A program made the translations under genes and the position numbers. Positions 27,454 to 33,170 of a stretch of DNA of 33,170 bases are shown here, piece by piece. This DNA is from an uncultured Methylococcaceae bacterium (GTDB lineage: Bacteria > Pseudomonadota > Gammaproteobacteria > Methylococcales > Methylomonadaceae), in NCBI GenBank assembly GCA_903944165.1, contig CAJAQT010000056.1:1-33170 (forward strand). The letters are read 5' to 3'. The stretch's first letter is position 1; every line of letters starts with the position of its first letter. Under the pieces are notes generated by a model. That model did not search any database. It was not told the origin of the DNA and worked only from the letters and a program-made list of their open reading frames with translations.

Positions 27454-28683
27454 ATGAATAAACCTAAAAAAGTCGCCCTTCTTACTGCTGGTGGTTTAGC
27501 CCCTTGCTTAAGCTCTGCTATTGGCAGCCTCATTGAACGCTACACAGAAATAGACCCAACTATCGAAATCATCTGCTACCGTAGTGGGTACAAAGGCTTA
27601 CTATTAGGTGACTCGTACACCGTAACACCTGAAATCCGTGCACAAGCCAGTTTATTGCATGGCTTTGGTGGCTCACCAATTGGCAATAGTCGCGTTAAAT
27701 TAACCAATGTTAACGACTGCATAAAACGCGGCTTAGTGACTGAAGGTCAAGACCCACAAAAAGTGGCGGCAGATCAACTTATCAAAGACGGTGTTGATAT
27801 TTTACACACTATTGGTGGTGATGATACGAATACCGCCGCCGCTGATTTAGCCGCTTTTTTAGCGAATAATGATTACGGCCTAACTGTTATTGGTCTACCA
27901 AAAACTGTTGATAACGATGTCTTTCCTATCAAACAATCCTTAGGCGCTTGGACGGCTGCGGAACAAGGTGCGCGCTACTTCTGGAATGTTGTTGCAGAAA
28001 ATAATGCCAACCCACGCATGCTTATTGTTCATGAAGTTATGGGGCGTAACTGTGGCTGGTTAACCGCAGCAACCGCAGTTGAATACCGTAAATTATTAGC
28101 GAAAACCGCGTGGCTACCCGAACTAGGTTTAAGCCGTGACAGCTACGAAGTACACGGTGTATTTATTCCTGAAATGGCGATTGATCTTAATGCTGAAGCA
28201 ACACGGTTACGCGCAGTCATGGATACTGTCGATTGCGTAAATATTTTTGTTTCTGAAGGTGCGGGCGTTGAAGCGATTGTTGCTGAAATGCAAGCAAAAG
28301 GACAAGATGTGCCACGCGATGCGTTTGGTCATTTAAAATTAGATGCCATCAATCCTGGCAAATGGTTTGGCGAACAATTTGCGGCCATGATTGGCGCAGA
28401 AAAAACCTTAGTCCAAAAATCTGGCTACTTTGCCCGTGCCTCTGCGGCAAATAGTGATGACATTCGCTTAATAAAATCTTGTGCTGACTTAGCCGTAGAA
28501 TGCGCACTGCGCAGAGAATCAGGCGTGATTGGTCATGATGAAGATCAGCACGGCATCTTACGCGCAATTGAGTTTCCACGTATCAAAGGTGGCAAGCCAT
28601 TCGACCTTAATACCCCATGGTTTACAGACGTCTTAACCGACATTGGGCAAGCCAAAGGCAATAAAATTGACGTCAGTCATTAA
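27454..28683 (+). CDS. pfp: Pyrophosphate-dependent 6-phosphofructokinase
   Basis: This glycolytic enzyme interconverts fructose 6-phosphate and fructose 1,6-bisphosphate, using pyrophosphate as phosphoryl donor so that the step is reversible and spares ATP. The donor choice is read from the sequence: the motif TIGGDDTNTAA has aspartate where ATP enzymes have glycine (GGDG), and GLPKTVDNDVF carries the lysine typical of PPi enzymes. The active-site MGRNCGWLTA is also present. At 409 residues it resembles the bacterial PPi-PFKs of methanotrophs and sulfur oxidisers. It is preceded by a structured leader and lacks a clear Shine-Dalgarno. The dispersed element R2 begins seven bases after the stop codon, so no ordinary terminator separates it from efp. 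Confidence 0.93.
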   Translation: MNKPKKVALLTAGGLAPCLSSAIGSLIERYTEIDPTIEIICYRSGYKGLLLGDSYTVTPEIRAQASLLHGFGGSPIGNSRVKLTNVNDCIKRGLVTEGQDPQKVAADQLIKDGVDILHTIGGDDTNTAAADLAAFLANNDYGLTVIGLPKTVDNDVFPIKQSLGAWTAAEQGARYFWNVVAENNANPRMLIVHEVMGRNCGWLTAATAVEYRKLLAKTAWLPELGLSRDSYEVHGVFIPEMAIDLNAEATRLRAVMDTVDCVNIFVSEGAGVEAIVAEMQAKGQDVPRDAFGHLKLDAINPGKWFGEQFAAMIGAEKTLVQKSGYFARASAANSDDIRLIKSCADLAVECALRRESGVIGHDEDQHGILRAIEFPRIKGGKPFDLNTPWFTDVLTDIGQAKGNKIDVSH

Positions 28684-28689
28684 CCTCTC

Positions 28690-28846
28690 TATTTCCTTGC
28701 TGGTTTGAAACCGCTCTCTTTAGGGGTTCGTTCAAAGTTGACAACGAGGCGTTAGCATCGTTATTCTCTCAGCTAAGCTCGTTGTTTACGGCGAGACAAT
28801 CCATCGGCGAATGTCGCGTGCGGATGCGGTCAGCGTGGATTAAAAC
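28690..28846 (+). repeat. Dispersed structured element, copy R2
   Basis: This is the second copy of the element described at 12344-12487, about 157 bases long. It opens with the same 19 bases and ends with GGTCAGCGTGGATTAAAAC. Possible stems are TTTGAA with TTCAAA, ACAACGA (28741-28747) with TCGTTGT (28779-28785), TTAGC with GCTAA inside it, and AATCCA (28798-28803) with TGGATT (28836-28841). In the last stem R1 has C-G where R2 has A-T, which looks like a compensatory change. R2 carries about 13 more bases in the tail than R1. It occupies the pfp-efp gap on the plus strand. Confidence 0.7.
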
Positions 28847-28990
28847 ATTATTGAGTAGCGTGATGCCTAAGTAAGCACTTCGTCACCACGCACTCTTTTT
28901 ATGCTCTGTATTACTGCTTTTGGTTAATGAATAATTCAAGCCACGACAGTGTAAGAGCACTTTTTAACGTTATGTACATCCGAGGAACCA

Positions 28991-29560
28991 ATGGCTATTT
29001 ATAGCACTAATGAATTTAAAGCTGGCCTAAAAGTCATGCTTGATAATGACCCTTGCGCAATTATCGACAATGAATTTGTCAAACCAGGCAAAGGACAGGC
29101 TTTTAATCGTGTCAAAATTAGAAACCTAAAAACTGGACGCGTCATTGAACGCACGTTTAAATCTGGCGAATCCTTAGAAGGTGCTGATGTTGTTGATGTC
29201 GAAATGCAATATCTTTACAACGATGGCGAGTTTAGACACTTTATGGTTCAAGATACTTTTGAACAATATCAAGCAGACAGCAAAATTGTTGGCGATGCCA
29301 ATTTATGGTTGAAAGATCAAGATTTTTGCACCATCACTTTATGGAACGACATGCCTTTAGCCGTCACCCCCGCTAATTTTGTTGAACTACAAATCATCGA
29401 AACCGACCCAGGCATTCGTGGTGATACCTCGGGCGGCGGCGGTAAACCAGCAAAACTTGAGACCGGTGCAGTGGTGCGCGTGCCTTTATTTGTTCAACAA
29501 GATGAAGTGATTAAAGTTGATACGCGTACAGCTGAATATATCTCACGAGTAAAAGACTAA
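28991..29560 (+). CDS. efp: Translation elongation factor P
   Basis: EF-P binds stalled ribosomes between the P and E sites and helps form peptide bonds at runs of prolines. The 189 residues are a normal length, with KOW-like and two OB domains. The modified lysine is at position 34, in [11 protein letters not shown], the context recognised by the beta-lysine ligase EpmA, whose gene follows directly. The C-terminal block [30 protein letters not shown] is typical. A strong Shine-Dalgarno (GAGGAA) precedes the ATG. The gap upstream holds the dispersed element R2 and about 140 further bases in which no clear promoter was recognised. Confidence 0.97.
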   Translation: MAIYSTNEFKAGLKVMLDNDPCAIIDNEFVKPGKGQAFNRVKIRNLKTGRVIERTFKSGESLEGADVVDVEMQYLYNDGEFRHFMVQDTFEQYQADSKIVGDANLWLKDQDFCTITLWNDMPLAVTPANFVELQIIETDPGIRGDTSGGGGKPAKLETGAVVRVPLFVQQDEVIKVDTRTAEYISRVKD

Positions 29561-29562
29561 GC

Positions 29563-30540
29563 GTGTCTAACTCTTGGCGACCAAGCTGTTCAACTGCGCA
29601 ATTACATCAACGAGCGCAGCTTTTTCAACAGATACGCGCGTTTTTTGCAGAACGCCAGGTGTTAGAAGTTGAGACACCATTACTTGGTAATCATTGCGGT
29701 ACCGATCCCCATTTGGATTTTTTTACCACAACCTATAACTCGCCGCCCACGCCGGCGACGTTATATTTGCAAACCTCGCCAGAGTTTGCCATGAAACGTT
29801 TAGTAGCCGCTGGCAGTGGTGATATTTATCAACTATGCAAAGCGTTTAGAAACAATGAATCAGGTCGTTTTCATAATCCCGAATTTACGCTACTTGAATG
29901 GTATCGCCTGGGCTTTACCCTCACGATGCTGATGGATGAGATTGACGAATTATTTGCACACGTGTTTCACCTTCACCCGCTAAATCCTAGCCAACGGCTA
30001 CGTTATCAGGACATTTTTTATCACTATACGCAACTAGATCCTTTGCACTTTTGTTATGCCAGCTATTGCGACTATGCACGCAGCCATAAAATAACCGAAG
30101 CAATATCCCTTTGCCAACACTCGCACAGCCTTTGGCTGGATTTTATTTTTAGTCATAAAGTACAGCCTCACCTAGGCAGCAATGCCTTATGTATGGTTTA
30201 TGATTATCCCGCATGTCAAGCTGCCTTAGCACGCCTTAACCCCTCTAACCCACGCTGTGCTGAACGCGTAGAACTCTTTATCAACGGCATTGAATTGGGC
30301 AATGGCTATTTTGAATTAACGCAAGCGCCTGAACAACGTCAACGCTTTGAACATGACCTACACTACCGACAAACATATAACTTACCAACGCTTACCCTTG
30401 ATGAACGCTTACTTGCAGCACTCCAAGCAGGTTTGCCCGACTGCTCAGGCATGGCTATTGGCATAGACCGCGTTTTAATGGTACTAACCAACACACACAG
30501 CCTTGATGACATATTAGCTTTTCCCGTCTCACGCGCTTAA
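29563..30540 (+). CDS. epmA: Elongation factor P--(R)-beta-lysine ligase
   Basis: EpmA is a class II lysyl-tRNA-synthetase-like enzyme without the tRNA anticodon-binding domain; it attaches (R)-beta-lysine to Lys34 of EF-P. The 325 residues cover only the catalytic core, with class II motifs QVLEVETPLLGN, FRNNESGRFHNPEFTLLEWYR (motif 2) and GMAIGIDRVLM (motif 3), plus NGIELGNGYFELTQ at the amino-acid site. It starts with GTG two bases after the efp stop, so the modifying enzyme and its target are co-expressed. The aminomutase EpmB, which makes the beta-lysine, is not in the window and should be elsewhere on the chromosome. Confidence 0.95.
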   Translation: MSNSWRPSCSTAQLHQRAQLFQQIRAFFAERQVLEVETPLLGNHCGTDPHLDFFTTTYNSPPTPATLYLQTSPEFAMKRLVAAGSGDIYQLCKAFRNNESGRFHNPEFTLLEWYRLGFTLTMLMDEIDELFAHVFHLHPLNPSQRLRYQDIFYHYTQLDPLHFCYASYCDYARSHKITEAISLCQHSHSLWLDFIFSHKVQPHLGSNALCMVYDYPACQAALARLNPSNPRCAERVELFINGIELGNGYFELTQAPEQRQRFEHDLHYRQTYNLPTLTLDERLLAALQAGLPDCSGMAIGIDRVLMVLTNTHSLDDILAFPVSRA

Positions 30541-30640
30541 ACTAAGCATTGAATCCAACATGACACATGCGCTATCGTTTAAAATAACATGATTAATTAC
30601 CCTAGGCTTTTGATAGGCAAATAATCAAAAATACTTACTG

Positions 30641-30649
30641 TGATATAAT
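30641..30649 (+). promoter_or_regulatory. Candidate extended -10 promoter for bamA
   Basis: TGATATAAT is a perfect extended -10 element in the 173-base gap between epmA and bamA. Transcription would begin near 30656, giving a leader of about 58 bases. The usual -35 position has no good match, which is tolerated with extended -10 promoters. Confidence 0.55.
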
Positions 30650-30713
30650 CGCAAGCGTTTATTATCTAAATTTATCATCCAACCTCTGATGTTTTATTTT
30701 TAACTGCTCACTC

Positions 30714-33032
30714 ATGAAGAAATCCAAAGCCCTATCTCAATGTTTATTGCTGTGTCTGCTTGGCTCACAGGCAGTTAAAGGAAGTGAAACGTTTATCGTC
30801 CATGATATTAAAATTAAAGGCTTACAACGCATTTCTGCAGGAACGGTCTACAATTATCTGCCCATTACCGTTGGCGAGTCTTTTGCACCTGAAAACGTTG
30901 CCCCAGCTATCAGAGCCCTTTTTAAAACAGGTTTTTTTAAAGATATTTCTTTAGAACAACAAGAATCAACCTTAATTCTTACCGTTCAAGAACGTCCTTC
31001 TATCGCTAAAATCATGTTTGAAGGCAATAAAGACTTAACCAAAGAAGACTTAAAAAAAGCTTTAGATAAAATCGGCTTATCAGAAGGTAAAACCTTTGAC
31101 AGACAAGTCCTTGATAAAGTAGAACAAGAGCTTAATCGTCAATACTTAAGCCACGGCAAATATGGCTTAAAAATAAAAACTGAGGTGTCACCGTTAACAC
31201 GTAATCGTGTGGGCATTAATATCACAATTTCTGAAGGTAAAGTTTCAAAAATAAAACAAATCAATGTCGTTGGTAACACCGTATTCGATGAAAAAACTTT
31301 ACTTGATAACATTGAGTTAAGCACCTCTAATTGGCTCTCGTTCTACACCAAAGATGACCAATACTCCAAACAAAAACTCTCTGCTGACTTAGAGTCACTG
31401 CGCTCGTATTATCTTGATCGGGGTTATATCAACTTCGCAATTGAATCGACCCAAGTTGCTATCACACCCGATAAAAAAGATATTTATGTCACCATTAATG
31501 TCAAAGAAGGCGATGTCTATTCACTCGATAAAGTAAAATTATCAGGTAACTTAATTGTTGCGCCTGAAGAATTAATCAAACTTGTTAGTGTTGGCCCAGG
31601 TGAGATTTTTTCCAGAAAAAACGCCACGCAAACCTCTAAAGCCATTTCAGATCGCTTAGGCGATGATGGTTATGCCTTTGCCAATGTCAACATGGTGCCA
31701 GAAATTCATGAATCCACAAAAACCGTTGATATGACGTTTTTTGTTGACCCTGGCAAACGTGCGTATGTGCATCACATTAATTTTAAAGGCAATACCAAAA
31801 CACGCGATGAAGTATTACGGCGCGAAATGCGTCAAATGGAATCCAGTTGGGCCTCAAGCTCAAAAATTGAACGCTCCAAAACACGCCTTGAACGCTTAGG
31901 ATATTTTGAATCTGTTAATATAGAAACACCTCCTGTTGTGGGCACCAATGATCAAATCGATGTGGATTATTCAATTGTTGAAAAGGCCTCTGGAAATTTA
32001 TCTGCTGGGGTGGGTTTTTCGCAAGTGCAAGGGATCGTCATTAATGCCAACGTCTCTCAAGATAATGTCTTTGGGTCGGGTAAACGAATTAATTTAGGCT
32101 TTAATAACAGTGATTATTTAACCAGTTACCAATTTGGCATGTTCAATCCCTATTTCACAAGCAATGGTGTCAGCATGGGCTACAACATGGGCTACACCAA
32201 ACGGAACGCCGGACAAATCAATATTGCCAACTACTCAACCAGCGTAATCAATGCGGGCATGGATTTTGGTATCCCCTTAAATGAATTTGATCAATTTCGC
32301 TTTGGCATTGATGGCAAACATACTGATTTAAGCACGACTACATTTTCTTCTACAAAAATCAGCAAATTCATTAGCACGCAAGGGAATAGTTTCTTAACCA
32401 TTTCCCCCACCTTAAACTGGACGCATGACACCTTAAATAAAAAAGTTTTTCCAAGCCAAGGTGGTCAACAACGTTTATCAGGGTCAATCACTGTGCCGGG
32501 CAGTGACTTAAACTATTTTAAAGTCAGCTATAAACATCAGTTGTATTTCCCTCTTGCCAAAGACTTTATCTTCAGGCTACAAGGCGAAGCTGCGTATGGC
32601 GATGGCTATGGTGATACCAAAGAATTACCGTTCTTTGAGAATTACTTTGCAGGGGGTACGGGTTCTGTGCGAGGTTTTAAAAACAATACCTTAGGGCCAC
32701 GAGATTCAAATTCTTATCCCTTAGGCGGTGCCAGTAAAATTATTGGTAACGCAGAATTGTTTTTCCCTGTGCCCTTTTTATCCGAGACCAAATCTGTGCG
32801 CTTAGGGACGTTTCTTGATGCTGGCTCGTTAAGTGAAAACTTATCGGTCAACGAAATGCGCTATTCTGCCGGTATTTCAGGGGAATGGCTTTCGCCTTTT
32901 GGGGCGCTATCCGTTAGTGCTGCCGTGCCACTTAATGCTGGCTCAACGGAATACGAAAAATCAACAGGCGAGACGGATGTTATCAAAGACCAAAAACAAC
33001 TATTTCAATTCAACTTTGGTCAAAATTTCTGA
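30714..33032 (+). CDS. bamA: Outer membrane protein assembly factor BamA
   Basis: BamA is the essential core of the BAM complex that folds beta-barrel proteins into the outer membrane. The 772 residues contain a signal peptide (ALSQCLLLCLLGSQAVKG), five POTRA domains up to about residue 415 (first VHDIKIKGLQRISAGTVYNYL, last VHHINFKGNTKTRDEVLRREM), and a C-terminal 16-strand barrel with the loop-6 motif GGTGSVRGFKNNTLGPRDSN. The chain ends in FNFGQNF, the terminal aromatic of outer-membrane proteins. Its start has no clear Shine-Dalgarno but lies behind a good extended -10 promoter. The next gene begins with a signal peptide, as expected if it is skp. Confidence 0.96.
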   Translation: MKKSKALSQCLLLCLLGSQAVKGSETFIVHDIKIKGLQRISAGTVYNYLPITVGESFAPENVAPAIRALFKTGFFKDISLEQQESTLILTVQERPSIAKIMFEGNKDLTKEDLKKALDKIGLSEGKTFDRQVLDKVEQELNRQYLSHGKYGLKIKTEVSPLTRNRVGINITISEGKVSKIKQINVVGNTVFDEKTLLDNIELSTSNWLSFYTKDDQYSKQKLSADLESLRSYYLDRGYINFAIESTQVAITPDKKDIYVTINVKEGDVYSLDKVKLSGNLIVAPEELIKLVSVGPGEIFSRKNATQTSKAISDRLGDDGYAFANVNMVPEIHESTKTVDMTFFVDPGKRAYVHHINFKGNTKTRDEVLRREMRQMESSWASSSKIERSKTRLERLGYFESVNIETPPVVGTNDQIDVDYSIVEKASGNLSAGVGFSQVQGIVINANVSQDNVFGSGKRINLGFNNSDYLTSYQFGMFNPYFTSNGVSMGYNMGYTKRNAGQINIANYSTSVINAGMDFGIPLNEFDQFRFGIDGKHTDLSTTTFSSTKISKFISTQGNSFLTISPTLNWTHDTLNKKVFPSQGGQQRLSGSITVPGSDLNYFKVSYKHQLYFPLAKDFIFRLQGEAAYGDGYGDTKELPFFENYFAGGTGSVRGFKNNTLGPRDSNSYPLGGASKIIGNAELFFPVPFLSETKSVRLGTFLDAGSLSENLSVNEMRYSAGISGEWLSPFGALSVSAAVPLNAGSTEYEKSTGETDVIKDQKQLFQFNFGQNF

Positions 33033-33039
33033 TAATTCC

Positions 33040-33068
33040 TTTAGATTGCAACACGTATCCCCTATAAT
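33040..33068 (+). promoter_or_regulatory. Possible promoter before the gene after bamA
   Basis: TTTAGA (33040-33045) and TATAAT (33063-33068) are separated by 17 bases. The -10 is perfect and the -35 matches four of six positions. It would serve the partial gene starting at 33131. Confidence 0.4.
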
Positions 33069-33130
33069 TTTACCGCTTGATCAGTTTAAAAATTTCACTC
33101 ATTCTTAATAAATTGGAGATTAATTTAACC

Positions 33131-33170
33131 ATGAAAACAAAAATAGCTTTATTTATAGGACTATTGCTAT
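33131..33170 (+). CDS. Start of a signal-peptide protein, probably Skp/OmpH chaperone (partial)
   Basis: Only the first 13 codons are inside the window (MKTKIALFIGLLL). They look like a signal peptide, with a GGAG ribosome site 12 bases upstream. In gammaproteobacteria the gene after bamA is usually skp (ompH), a periplasmic chaperone that carries unfolded outer-membrane proteins to BamA. The coding call is seen in the sequence; the Skp identity is inferred from position only. Confidence 0.5.
   Translation, partial: MKTKIALFIGLLL

Overview
The window reads as ordinary, vertically inherited chromosome of a moderately AT-rich gammaproteobacterium. The evidence is the set of core genes and their typical order: rplU-rpmA-obgE-proB with ispB diverging, bamA followed by a probable skp, efp-epmA, rlmKL, tamA-tamB and qmcA-nfeD. 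A pyrophosphate-type phosphofructokinase, an orphan hypF and a DUF3782-like protein would fit a sulfur-oxidising (Beggiatoa/Thiotrichales-like) or methylotrophic lineage. That placement is inference only; the window holds no rRNA or other decisive marker.

Layout. 1-528: a decayed DUF5655-type gene and empty sequence. 529-1912 (-): a stomatin-like SPFH protein and its NfeD partner. 2117-7968 (+): tamA-tamB, the translocation and assembly module. 8033-9901 (+): an FtsX/DevC-type permease and its DevA-type ATPase, with no membrane-fusion protein beside them. 9988-12257: accessory genes, namely a DUF3782/PD-(D/E)XK-like protein (+), a secreted GH17-like glycosidase (-) and a small periplasmic protein (+). 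12542-13771 (+): a receiver-HDOD regulator, convergent with hypF. 13778-19002 (-): rplU, rpmA, a terminator, then obgE-proB-hypF. 19261-20253 (+): ispB, ending at a shared terminator facing phoA. 20343-27019 (-): lytic transglycosylase, FKBP isomerase, terminator, rlmKL-acyP, a lipoprotein and an Ig-phoA alkaline phosphatase. 27454-33170 (+): PPi-PFK, efp-epmA, bamA and the first codons of a probable skp.

How the genes work together. Envelope biogenesis dominates: TamA/TamB, BamA, probable Skp, a lytic transglycosylase lipoprotein, a periplasmic FKBP and octaprenyl diphosphate synthesis. Translation is the second theme: L21, L27, ObgE, RlmKL, and EF-P with its lysine ligase EpmA.

The most unusual non-genic signal is a pair of related intergenic elements of about 145-157 bases (12344-12487 and 28690-28846, both +). 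They share a 19-base identical head, stems kept by wobble or compensatory changes, and a tail resembling the 3' end of type I-C CRISPR repeats. They look like a dispersed structured repeat or a small RNA family. I found no clearly new multi-gene system; the other leads are the degraded DUF5655 gene, the MFP-less ABC pair, nested palindromes in two intergenic regions, and a terminator-like hairpin in front of the PPi-PFK gene.
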